64,000 nucleotides of DNA. Source: Rothia sp. ZJ932. Lineage in GTDB: Bacteria; Actinomycetota; Actinomycetes; Actinomycetales; Micrococcaceae. Below the pieces are notes generated by a model. That model had not been told where the DNA came from. It saw only the letters and a list, made by a program, of their open reading frames with translations, and ran no database searches. The DNA lies in assembly GCF_016924835.1 (NCBI RefSeq), contig NZ_CP070480.1, positions 2,046,001 to 2,110,000 on the forward strand, in the 5' to 3' direction. Positions 43,784-51,906 of the stretch are shown piece by piece (positions within the stretch are counted from its first letter, which is position 1; each line of letters starts with the position of its first letter). The position numbers were made by a program, and so were the translations under genes.

Positions 43784-43887
43784 TTTATTTCCTTATAAGT
43801 GTAATTTTTAAGGGATCTGAAATCTATTACTTTGGGCTTATCAAATCCCTCTTCAAGCATAGCTCTTTGTAACCAAGGATACTTCAT
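43768..43887 (-). CDS. 39-residue frame overlapping the membrane-protein start
   Basis: ATG 43885-43887, preceded by AGGAGAGGAAGG, encodes MKYPWLQRAMLEEGFDKPKV and continues IDFRSLKNYTYKEIKWTFF to a stop at 43768. It overlaps the 390-residue frame by 16 bases in a different phase. Either it is a small leader coupled to the larger gene, or the two were one gene and a single-base change near CTTCTTTTAA split them. Confidence 0.5.
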   Translation of the reverse strand: MKYPWLQRAMLEEGFDKPKVIDFRSLKNYTYKEIKWTFF

Positions 43888-43934
43888 CCTTCCTCTCCTT
43901 TTCTCCATGAGGTTAGGGTTAGTTCGTAGACTCC

Positions 43935-44345
43935 CTCGGCGCACCACCCGAATTCGCTGAACGTGCCGTGGGCGTGCCCGGTATCGAAGAAAAATACGGC
44001 TGCGCCTTCAAGGACTTCTCACCCATCAACGACGGCGGCGGCCCCCTCACAGTGGACGCGCTACTCAAGGGTGATGTTCAGGTAGCTAACATCTACACCA
44101 CCTCCCCCGCCATTGCAGCTAACGATCTAGTGTCTCTCGAAGACCCCGAAAACAACTTCGTAGCCCAGCAAGTACTACCCTTAGTTAATGATGAACTCGT
44201 TTCAGACAAGGCAACCGAAGTGCTCAACCAGGTCTCAGCAAAACTCACCACCGAAGACCTCATTGAACTCAACACCCGCGTTTCAGGCGATGAGAAAGCA
44301 GACCCCGCAGCGGTTGCCGGTGACTGGGTAGAAGAGAACCTCTAA
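43935..44345 (+). pseudogene. ProX/OpuAC-type betaine-binding protein, 5' truncated
   Basis: A plus-strand frame of about 135 residues. FVDSLGAPPEFAERAVGVPG, GCAFKDFSPINDGGGPLTVDALLKGDVQVANIYTTSPAIAANDLVSLEDP (quoted in part) and the helical tail LTTEDLIELNTRVSGDE match the C-terminal half of osmoprotectant ABC binding proteins. No start or signal peptide remains. The break coincides with the right edge of the AT-rich island. Confidence 0.8.
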
Positions 44346-44509
44346 GCCCACCTCGTGACTGCTCTCTTAACGCCCAAGCCTTGTGGCTTTTCCACAGCGC
44401 TCGGGCGTCGAGCCAACGGTCAGCGTAGAGACGCGCGCTCCCGCCCCACCTGTTCAGCCCACCGCTGACACTCTAGGCACTGGGGGTAAAAAGTGATTTG
44501 CTTAACACC

Positions 44510-45886
44510 ATGAGTACTTACGCATTAACTAATGCAAACACGGGTGAAGTTGAGCAGACTTTCGATTCGCTCACCCCCGATCAGATTCCCGGCATCATTG
44601 AGCACGCCCACAAAGCTCATCTTGAGTGGAAGACCACCCCCTACGCCAAACGCGCCGAGGTGCTGAACAAGTGCGCGTCTTTGCTTGATGAAAAGCAGGA
44701 CGAGCTTGCAGATATTATCGGACGCGAGATGGGCAAGCCCCTACCACAGGGCAAAGCCGAGCTGGCGAAGGTTGCCCGCACTGCCCGCTGGTATGCGGCT
44801 CATTCTGAACAGTTCCTCGTGCCCACCGAGTTGCCCGCAACCGGCGCTGAACGCACCTATGTTCGCCATGATCCGCTCGGGGTGCTGTTTGGTGTAATGC
44901 CGTGGAACTTCCCCTACAACCAGCTGGCACGTTTCACCATGCCGAATTTGATGGTGGGTAACAGCATCCTCATGAAGCAGGCATCAATCTGCCCGGTGTC
45001 ATCGCAGAAGTTCCAGGAGCTACTTGAAGAGGCTGGTCTGCCTAGCGGTGTTTACACCAACATTTACTTGAATACCGAAGATGCTGAGCAGGTGCTCAAA
45101 GACTTCCGCGTTAAGGGTTTCTCTGTGACCGGTTCAGAGGGTGCAGGCGCAGCTATTGCCGGTATTGCAGGCAAGAACCTCAAGCGCGGCGTCCTTGAGC
45201 TCGGCGGTAACGACCCCTTTGTGGTGCTTGATACCGACGATGTGAAGGCACTGGCACAGCAGGCAGTTACCTACCGCACCACTAACGCAGGTCAGGTCTG
45301 CACTTCTCCTAAGCGTTTCATCGTGGTTGAAGAGCTCTACGATGAGTTCGTGGCAGCGGCAAAAGAAGCGATTGAAGCGGTGAAGGTCGGCGACTACAAC
45401 GACCCCGAGATTAATATGGGTCCTCTGTCTTCAGAATCAGCTCGTGACGATATTCTTGAGGCACTTGAGCAGGCAAAGAAGGACGGCGCGACTCTGGTCA
45501 CCGGCGGCGAGAAGCTGGAGCGCCTAGGGTGGTTCATGCGTCCTGCTCTGCTGACCGACGTCGATATCGACTCAGACACCGGCCGCCACGAAATCTTCGG
45601 TCCGGTTATGATAATTTTCAAGGCGAAGGACGAAGAGGACGCGTTGCGCCTGGCGAATCATACCGAGTACGGTCTGATGGCGTCAGTATGGACCACCGAC
45701 CTCGATAAGGGTCGCCACTTCGCTGAGCGCATCAATGCCGGTATGACCTTCGTAAATAAGCACATGGAGTCAGAACCGAACTTCCCCTTTGGCGGCATCA
45801 ACAAGTCCGGCTTCGGACGCGAAAACGCCCAGTGGGGTCTGCGCGAATTCACCAATGAACACCTGGTGAGAGTGCACCAGCAGTAG
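44510..45886 (+). CDS. gabD: NAD(P)-dependent succinate-semialdehyde dehydrogenase
   Basis: A 458-residue aldehyde dehydrogenase beginning MSTYALTNANTGEVEQTFDS. Family motifs are MPWNFPYNQLARF, the NAD-binding VTGSEGAGAAIAGIAGKNLKRGVLELGGNDPFVVL (quoted in part) with catalytic Glu, NAGQVCTSPKRFIV with catalytic Cys, and EIFGPVMIIF. The close spacing and short length (~455) are typical of GabD/Sad-type enzymes. It is intact among broken neighbours. Confidence 0.85.
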   Translation: MSTYALTNANTGEVEQTFDSLTPDQIPGIIEHAHKAHLEWKTTPYAKRAEVLNKCASLLDEKQDELADIIGREMGKPLPQGKAELAKVARTARWYAAHSEQFLVPTELPATGAERTYVRHDPLGVLFGVMPWNFPYNQLARFTMPNLMVGNSILMKQASICPVSSQKFQELLEEAGLPSGVYTNIYLNTEDAEQVLKDFRVKGFSVTGSEGAGAAIAGIAGKNLKRGVLELGGNDPFVVLDTDDVKALAQQAVTYRTTNAGQVCTSPKRFIVVEELYDEFVAAAKEAIEAVKVGDYNDPEINMGPLSSESARDDILEALEQAKKDGATLVTGGEKLERLGWFMRPALLTDVDIDSDTGRHEIFGPVMIIFKAKDEEDALRLANHTEYGLMASVWTTDLDKGRHFAERINAGMTFVNKHMESEPNFPFGGINKSGFGRENAQWGLREFTNEHLVRVHQQ

Positions 45887-45923
45887 GCTCTTCTGACTGA
45901 TGCCCACTGCACCGTGATGAAAA

Positions 45924-45955
45924 GGGCCGTAAGGACGCGCGCCCTTACGGCGCTT
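45924..45955 (+). terminator. gabD terminator
   Basis: GCCGTAAGG and CCTTACGGC pair around GACGCGCGC; flanking AAAGG/CTTTC extend it. It lies 36 bases after the gabD stop codon. Confidence 0.75.
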
Positions 45956-46015
45956 TCATTCTTTCAAAAACGGGCAGTACAGCTAGCTGGTGTGCCGCCT
46001 CGATAGATTTTCCCC

Positions 46016-46186
46016 ATGTTCTCTTTTGCTACCGGCGCACTGGAGTGGACGCTTGCACGTCGCACTTTTACCGTCGAGGATGACAGGGTTGAGATCACCG
46101 CTGACCCGCACACTGACCTGTGGGTAGCGCACCTATTCTTATTTCCGCGTTGGCACCGCCCCAGTGATACAGATGAAAACCCGTGA
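46016..46186 (+). pseudogene. DUF1349-like protein fragment
   Basis: A 56-residue frame, MFSFATGALEWTLARRTFTV and EDDRVEITADPHTDLWVAHL, resembles the first quarter of DUF1349 (concanavalin-like) proteins, then ends abruptly. Taken as a truncated gene. Confidence 0.5.
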
Positions 46187-46301
46187 AAATTACTTTTCGT
46201 TCATCGTCAAAGCAGACTTCACGAACAGTGTGTCACCAACAACTGTTACTCAGGCTGGGCGACCACCGTCATCCCCGCCGACGCCTAAAATCCTCTGTAA
46301 G

Positions 46302-47063
46302 TCAGCGGTCGAGTCGGGCAGACGCCATCTCCCACAGTTGCTGAAGTAGGGCGGAGTTGGCGATTTCGTCGTTGCTGACAATGCGCGGCCCGTTATCTGT
46401 GCCGTGGACGGTGGTGTGCAACCGTTCCATGCGCTCATCAAGTTGCGCCGCAATGTGGGCGGTTTCGGTCAGTTCGTCCACGAGGTAGTCGGGTACATCG
46501 CCCTCGTACTTGTAGAAAATCTTGTGCTCAAGCGCCGCCCAAAAGTCCATGGCAATCGTGCGAATCTGCACCTCAACGGTCACATCTTTAGGGCCAGTAG
46601 AGAGAAAAATCGGCACCGAAATAATAGCGTGCAGCGACTTATAACCATTCGGTTTGGGGTTCTTGATGTAGTCCTTCACCTGCACCACCGTCACGTCCGA
46701 CTGGGCGGTGAGCGCATCAAGCACCCGGTAGGTATCCGCAATGAAACTGCAGGTAATACGCACGCCAGCGATATCAAAAATATGCGCCGCAACTTCTTTA
46801 GGGTCGAGCGAAATGCCCTTACGAACTAGTTTATTGGCGATGCTTTCAGGGGTCTTAATGCGCGATCCCACATTTTCAATGGGGTTATAGCGGTTGCGGT
46901 GCATGAACTCCTGACGCAGAATCTCGATCTTTGTCATCACTTCATTCACGCCGAACTGATACTCCATCATGAGCTGACCAAAATCAGCACCCACCGCGCG
47001 CATAGCAGTCAGTGCCGGTACCAGCGCCTGATGAAATTCGAGGGAAGATTCGTGCGTTGACAT
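46302..47063 (-). CDS. Small alarmone synthetase (RelA/SpoT-domain GTP pyrophosphokinase)
   Basis: A 253-residue RelQ-like (p)ppGpp synthetase. MSTHESSLEFHQALVPAL at ATG 47061-47063 is preferred over the longer frame. Family motifs: NPIENVGSRIKTPESIANKLVRKGI, DIAGVRITCSFIADTY with the catalytic Asp, YIKNPKPNGYKSLHAI and VEVQIRTIAMDFWAALEHKIFYKY. There is no HD hydrolase, TGS or ACT domain, so it is synthetase only. It transfers pyrophosphate from ATP to GTP or GDP under stress. Confidence 0.92.
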   Translation of the reverse strand: MSTHESSLEFHQALVPALTAMRAVGADFGQLMMEYQFGVNEVMTKIEILRQEFMHRNRYNPIENVGSRIKTPESIANKLVRKGISLDPKEVAAHIFDIAGVRITCSFIADTYRVLDALTAQSDVTVVQVKDYIKNPKPNGYKSLHAIISVPIFLSTGPKDVTVEVQIRTIAMDFWAALEHKIFYKYEGDVPDYLVDELTETAHIAAQLDERMERLHTTVHGTDNGPRIVSNDEIANSALLQQLWEMASARLDR

Positions 47064-47203
47064 GTTATTCCTAGAGTTCTGACGAAAATCGTTCCTTACC
47101 ATTTTTTCATAGGCTGTGAGTCAGCTCGCTGATTGCCACCTGCTAAGGTGCTGGGAACGCACCGCGCACATCACCTTCAGAGAACTGCGGAGCCCCCGCA
47201 TCC

Positions 47204-47410
47204 TTACAGCCACTTTTCCTGTTTGAAAACAAGCCACAGAATAAAGGAAACAGCCACCATCAGCCCCCAGGGGTGCAGGGTATCTCCCTGCCCAGTGCAG
47301 CTCAGGCATGGTATCGAAGTTCATACCGTAAATTGAGCCGATTACGGTGGGTGCTATAGGAATTGCTGCCCATGCCGAGATGCGTTTCATGTCGTCATTT
47401 TGACGTTCCG
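47204..47410 (-). pseudogene. corA: CorA magnesium transporter remnant
   Basis: AERQNDDMKRISAWAAIPIA then PTVIGSIYGMNFDTMPELHW, with the CorA pore signature GMN, then a frameshift into WGLMVAVSFILWLVFKQEKWL and a stop at 47204. These are the last two membrane segments of CorA. The rest of the gene is replaced by plasmid-like sequence. Confidence 0.85.
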
Positions 47411-47839
47411 CCACATGAGAGTTTCACAGTCGATGATTTCACCGGTGTAAATAGGAGCCTCATTCTCACCCGTCCCACTAAAGACAGCGGACTTACCCTG
47501 CATTACGACAGCCAGAACCTTCTGGGCGATGAGATCATGCAGGTAACGCTGCACCGTTTTCGTGCAAACACCCACGTGAGAAGCAATTTCAGCCTGCGTA
47601 TACTGGGCCGTATACTCACCCAGACGGTAACGGAAACTAATGTAATCAATGATTTTTTGAGCTGTGCGCGCCTTGGCACGAGAGAGCGTCGATAAATACC
47701 GCACAGCCGCATGCTTACGCCAGGGCAAGGCATTCTGGGGCGACTTGGTTCCTGGTGGGCGTGATGCTATAAGCTGAAAAATTGTGGCGTTAGCCCGTGC
47801 CCTTGCGCTACCCCTGTGTGGTGCTGGTAAGCTATACAC
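47387..47839 (-). pseudogene. Plasmid replication protein C-terminal remnant (HTH)
   Basis: A 150-residue frame. YLSTLSRAKARTAQKIIDYI, then SFRYRLGEYTAQYTQAEIAS and HVGVCTKTVQRYLHDLIAQK give a helix-turn-helix like that at the end of theta-type plasmid Rep proteins. The last residues run out of frame into corA, so the end is a fusion artefact. With the fragment at 48154 it looks like one broken rep gene. Confidence 0.45.
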
Positions 47840-47931
47840 AGAGACTCCTTCTGTGTGTGATGCGCATAAGTTGTTTCCTCACTGGATGTTATTCGATCTT
47901 GCCGGAACGTGACATCCCAATATTTTTAGTG

Positions 47932-47961
47932 AAAGCCCCTCCTTGCAAGGAGGGGCTTTCG
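47932..47961. terminator. Perfect 30-base palindrome terminator
   Basis: GAAAGCCCCTCCTTG and CAAGGAGGGGCTTTC form an uninterrupted stem with T-rich flanks. It lies between the two rep remnants. Confidence 0.8.
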
Positions 47962-48153
47962 TTATTTAAAAATCTTGTTGACTCCTACTGTACTGGACAA
48001 ACCAGGCTCTTCGCAGGCTATAAGACACCACTGAGACAAGTTTAGAATTTTTAAAAACCACTCTGAAACCATCAGTTTCCTTACAACCCCAGGGAAGAAC
48101 CGGTCTCACGCGACGCCCCGTCCATCTGATGCAGCCGATGATGCCAGGCATAA

Positions 48154-48390
48154 TTATCCAGCCGCGGTCTCTGCTGTGAAGCGGGTAGGGGCGTGGTGGG
48201 CTTTATCGGTCAGTGGTAGGTCTTCAATGAGCCAGAAGGCTTGTACGCCCTTTGAGGTGAAAACCACTGCGTGAGGATAGATTTCACAGGGTAAGTCAAA
48301 GACGTAGTTCGCGGCGAAAAGGTTATCGATGTCTATCACCAAAACACGGCAAAAAGCAGGGCTGGGCTGGTAAAACTCGAACCGGTGCAA
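48154..48390 (-). pseudogene. Plasmid Rep N-terminal remnant
   Basis: A frame reading FYQPSPAFCRVLVIDIDNLF, ANYVFDLPCEIYPHAVVFTS and KGVQAFWLIEDLPLTDKAHH matches the replicase/primase core of actinobacterial theta plasmid RepA proteins (the D-x-D and 'pN..G..haFW.i' segments). It lacks its start and ends early. Indicates an integrated plasmid relic. Confidence 0.6.
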
Positions 48391-48553
48391 GTCCCTTTCA
48401 GGGTTTTAGCAAGCGGGTCGCTCTTGGTTTCTGAGCAGAGGAAAACCCGCTGTCGATCTGTAGAGATGTGCGTAATGCGCGCACATCACGAAATATCTGA
48501 CTTGGTTAATTTATCCACTTTCGTTATAGGGAAGTTTGTAGCACTGTAAAACC

Positions 48554-48733
48554 ATGACCGAAACCCTCGACTGGGAAACCACTAGTACCGTCCAACAAAG
48601 AGCACGACGTGCCCGCAAAGAAAGAGCCGAAGAACAAAAGCACTCCCCCCCCCCCCCAAGCAGCATAAGAACATTACTTCAGCGCAGCCCCGCACATACG
48701 GTGCGGGGTTTTTCGTACCCGCCCCCTTACTGA
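48554..48733 (+). CDS. Small basic protein with a poly-C tract
   Basis: A 59-residue frame, MTETLDWETTSTVQQRARRA and RKERAEEQKHSPPPP..., spans a run of 13 C (48645-48657) that encodes four prolines. A terminator lies inside its 3' part, so the natural stop may be earlier in another phase. It resembles small basic plasmid-borne proteins. Expression is unproven. Confidence 0.35.
   Translation: MTETLDWETTSTVQQRARRARKERAEEQKHSPPPPSSIRTLLQRSPAHTVRGFSYPPPY
48688..48713 (+). terminator. Intrinsic terminator
   Basis: CCCCGCAC, ATACG loop, GTGCGGGG, then TTTTT. A canonical plus-strand terminator. Confidence 0.88.
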
Positions 48734-48906
48734 CCATACGCGGAGTATAAGCCATCAAATCAACGGCTGTCGTAGGGTGCCGCTTGCGATGCCATAGGCG
48801 CCCTTGACCGGGTGCGCTCGGTAGCTACACTGCGTCGTGCAGCGCCAAGAGAAAGAAAAATTTCCCTCTTACACAGTGCAGCATCTCGAAAAACCGGTCT
48901 AAAATC

Positions 48907-48938
48907 AAAAAATACCCCCTAAATAGAGGGTATTTTTT
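48907..48938. terminator. AT-rich hairpin terminator
   Basis: AAAAAATACCC and GGGTATTTTTT pair around CCTAAATAGA just beyond the stop of the 173-residue membrane protein. It works as a terminator in either direction. Confidence 0.85.
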
Positions 48939-48969
48939 GAGGGGTAATCAAGAAAATTTTTTGATAATT

Positions 48970-49491
48970 CTAAGAATCTCTTTTTGATTGTATTGATTCT
49001 CTTATCTCTGAGAATCCTTCCTTGATAATTTGATTACCCTCATTTAGCTTCTGCTCATATTCTTCATCCGAATAGTTAGTCTTCCAAGGGGTGCCTAATG
49101 CCAAAGCTGGCACTGTTCCACCAACTATTCCTGCCACAGCCCCCAGCCAAATCGCGTTGTAGGTTTGAAGTAGCAATATAGTTACTAGGGGAGTTACAAG
49201 CACCCAGGGAAAAGCCTCGTAAACTGTAGGAAAAAATCCTGACGGAACATATGTATCATGTTTGATGCGATAAGCTCTATCGATTAGTGCCACCATTGTA
49301 CTAGCTACCATTGTAGATACCAGTGAAATAGCTACTATATCTTGAATAAGAACTTCCTCATTCGAAAACGTTCGAAGAACTAGGAGAGAAACAAATATAA
49401 GTGGGGCTTGTATTATTAAAGCAATAATTATTGAACCGACTAAGTTTTCTCCCAGAGAATGTTGCTGTTTACTCATTTCATATTCACTCAT
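48970..49491 (-). CDS. Small membrane protein, four membrane segments
   Basis: A 173-residue protein with segments at about 18-40 (VGSIIIALIIQAPLIFVSLL), 50-68, 90-110 and 113-132 (AIWLGAVAGIVGGTVPALAL), then a charged helical tail (DEEYEQKLNEGNQIIKEG). MSKQQHSLGEN (M6) is an alternative start. It is AT-rich. It follows a decayed Tat-secreted protein gene by 18 bases, so it could be its immunity or export partner; no family was recognised. Confidence 0.6.
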   Translation of the reverse strand: MSEYEMSKQQHSLGENLVGSIIIALIIQAPLIFVSLLVLRTFSNEEVLIQDIVAISLVSTMVASTMVALIDRAYRIKHDTYVPSGFFPTVYEAFPWVLVTPLVTILLLQTYNAIWLGAVAGIVGGTVPALALGTPWKTNYSDEEYEQKLNEGNQIIKEGFSEIRESIQSKRDS

Positions 49492-49509
49492 TTAGCCTTT
49501 TATATACTT

Positions 49510-50082
49510 CTACCCGAGCAATCCTCTACACGCTTTATAAGCCCCACCCATACCAAGCAACTCTTCCAGGATCTTGACTCCATCTTCACCGATTTCATGA
49601 ATATGGGCACCGCGTCTAATTTCAGATACAGCCATACGAATACTGCCCCACTCTCTAATGGCCGTCCGAATTACGTGAACAACCTTGCGCAGAGGAAAAG
49701 CAATTGAAAGAAAACCCAGCAAAACAGCAACCGCACATTCCCAGATACCCTAGGGATTCGTAGATTGAGCAGAGATGACTGAACTGAGTTCAAGGTTCAG
49801 ATTTCGACCCGAGTTAATTTTTCTCAGCTCTTTTTTAACCAATATTTGGAAATTAGGCGTAGTAGATGGGTCAGCTTCCAGCAACCATTTAGGGAGTTGT
49901 GACAAATCATCAGCGAGCTCTGCAAACTGTCACTCAAGATTCCAATCAACACCCTGAGCTTCTGCATTCCTATGGAATGAACGGGTATCCAGCGCAGTTG
50001 CAGGAGCGCTAGTGAATACAGTCAGCAGACCAGTTACACCGGAAATGGCTAGAAAGTTTCTACGGTTGACCAAAGAAGGCAT
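49510..50082 (-). pseudogene. Tat-exported protein gene with two in-frame stops
   Basis: From ATG 50080-50082 the frame reads MPSLVNRRNFLAISGVTGLL with a twin-arginine motif and a cleavage region SAPATALDT. It meets TGA at 49930-49932 after VDWNLE, continues QFAELADDLSQLPKWLLEAD, meets TAG at 49750-49752, and goes on IWECAVAVLLGFLSIAFPLR to LLGMGGAYKACRGLLG and a stop at 49510. Without the two stops it would be about 190 residues. The hydrophobic, glycine-rich tail and the adjacent small membrane protein suggest a bacteriocin-like pair; that is inference. Confidence 0.6.
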
Positions 50083-50250
50083 ATGTGAGACTCCTTACTA
50101 ACAAGTTAACTTACAGCCTAAAGAGGATGTGCAGAATAGTCAAGAGTCATCGCACCTCAAACCACCACAACAGCACCGCCGTTTACACAGGCTTTCACGA
50201 GACGGCGCCGTGTTTTAGATAGCCCCTTATTATGAATAACTCATAGTAGA

Positions 50251-50781
50251 ACTTCCTAAGTCATTCAATGCATGAGGTGTGACAGAAAAACGGCAACCAA
50301 ACCCCAAGAGCTTGCGAACAAAAAACGTGAAACGCGCTGCCGATTTCTAGTCCGAAAAACTTTTCGCGGTTACGCACACAAGACCAGTGCGCCTGTGCAA
50401 AAAACCGGCGTGAACCTGTGAGGAACGAACAAGGGAGGGGCACGGCTGGGTTTTTGCACGGGTGAATGCGTCGCCTGTAGCGCAACCGAACAAGAGCTAC
50501 TAGGGGTTAGGGGTTTGCTCTTGTGCTTTGAGAACCTTATGCGCAGTAGGACGCGGGCACTTTCCCACCAGCACCCCTTTCCATGCGAGTTCTTCAAGGT
50601 CTACCCCGTAATTCTTGGAAGGTCATTTCTAAATCATCAAAGAAAGCACCCATCAGCGGGTCGGCTCCTTGGTTTACTCGTTCGCGCCATGGTGAGAGCA
50701 TCAGCGCCAGTTGTTCCACAACCGGGGGATTTTTTAACAGATTAGACAGTCACACCTCTTGCGCCCAATGACTTAGGAAGT
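50251..50781. mobile_element. ~0.53-kb element with 33-bp terminal inverted repeats
   Basis: The left end (50251-50283) reads ACTTCCTAAGTCATT, nine bases, GAGGTGTGAC, and the right end (50749-50781) is its reverse complement with differences only in the middle nine. The interior has no intact gene. On the minus strand near 50600-50740 a decayed frame reads LLKNPPVVEQLALMLSPWRE and RVNQGADPLMGAFFDDLEMT. It looks like a non-autonomous or decayed transposable element. No clear target duplication is seen. Confidence 0.65.
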
Positions 50782-50873
50782 ACTGAGGCTTATTCAAAAG
50801 TAGGAGCACACCCCACACCCACCAACTAGACAACGGCCCCACCAGCGGCAAAAATATGAGCGTTAAATCTCTA

Positions 50874-51695
50874 CAAATAACCTCAAGCCAAACCGGAAAA
50901 GACCGTTGCCCCACCAACGTACAACCGGGCTAACAGCTACGCAATTCACCACGCGACTACAAGCCCTGAACAACCACCTCACCTAGACAAAACCAAGAGG
51001 CAGACCGCCAGCGCTCACCCTAGCCCAAGGACTCAAAGCTACTTTGCTCTACCACCGACACAACCTCACCGAAGAACTCCTCGCAGCCCTCTACGGCGTA
51101 TCCCAACCGACAGTTTCAAGAACCATCAACCGGATCGAGACGGCACTGGATAAAATCCTCAAACCACTCATCCAACCCTTAGAAAAAGCACTCAAAGCAC
51201 CAGGGTCACTGGTCATCGACGGGACACTAATACCGGTCTGGAACTGGCGCTCACTAGGTAAAACCAACTTCTCTGGTAAGCATAAGCGGGCCGGGTGCAA
51301 TCACCAGGTCATCTGCACCATCGACGGCAAGCTCCTGGTCATCACTGACCCGCTACCTGGTGCTCGGCACGATGCTTATGCCTTCAAAAAGCATGGTTTA
51401 GATAGGTACTTGGATGAGACAACCCTAGCCGATAAAGGCTACGTAGGTTTGGGGCTACTGGTACCAACCAAGCGCAAACCCGGGGTGAAGACATCGAAGG
51501 CTGTCAAGGACAATAATCGTGTGATTAACAGGGTGCGAGCTGTGGTGGAGCGTGTCATCGCGCAGATTAAGACCTGGCGTATTTTTCATACGGGTTTCCG
51601 GCGTCCTTTGGGTTCTTATGGGCGGGTGTTTTCTTCTGGTGCGTGGGTTGGTGTTTTATGCGGCCGGGAGGACTTTTGAATAACCCTCAAGGACT
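50874..51695 (+). mobile_element. IS5-family insertion sequence, decayed transposase
   Basis: An upstream part shares AATAACCTCAAGCC...CCGGAAAAGACCGTTGCCCC with the fragment at 40805. The transposase frame has an in-frame TAG near 50990 (before TKPRGRPPALTLAQGLKATL), then YHRHNLTEELLAALYGVSQP, the DDE residues in GSLVIDGTLIPVWNWR, DPLPGARHDAYAFKKHGL and ADKGYVGLG, and RAVVERVIAQIKTWRIF. Near 51633 a one-base shift breaks RRPLGSYGRVFS from RGLVFYAAGRTFE. Two lesions make it inactive. Confidence 0.8.
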
Positions 51696-51906
51696 TATTT
51701 CTTAAAAGTTCTTAAGGGGTGGACATTTTAACACTAGGCACCAGAAGGGTGGGTAGGCCTATTGTGTTGAGCAGCAAAGACATTGGTTCTAGTCTACTTG
51801 AGGCGGTACTTTGGAAGCGCTCCTAGTATAGTGAACGGGGTTCTTTGCCCCGGTTTTATCTGCCGTTGAAAATGCTGCTGATGTTGTGAAGAGAGAAAGG
51901 GTGCCC

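Noticed and set aside
40991-43935. Attachment-site repeats flanking the AT-rich island (TAGTTAGTAGGTTC and TAGTTCGTAGACTC)
   Set aside because: Only 11 of 14 bases agree and neither is near a tRNA gene or an integrase; chance similarity is likely.
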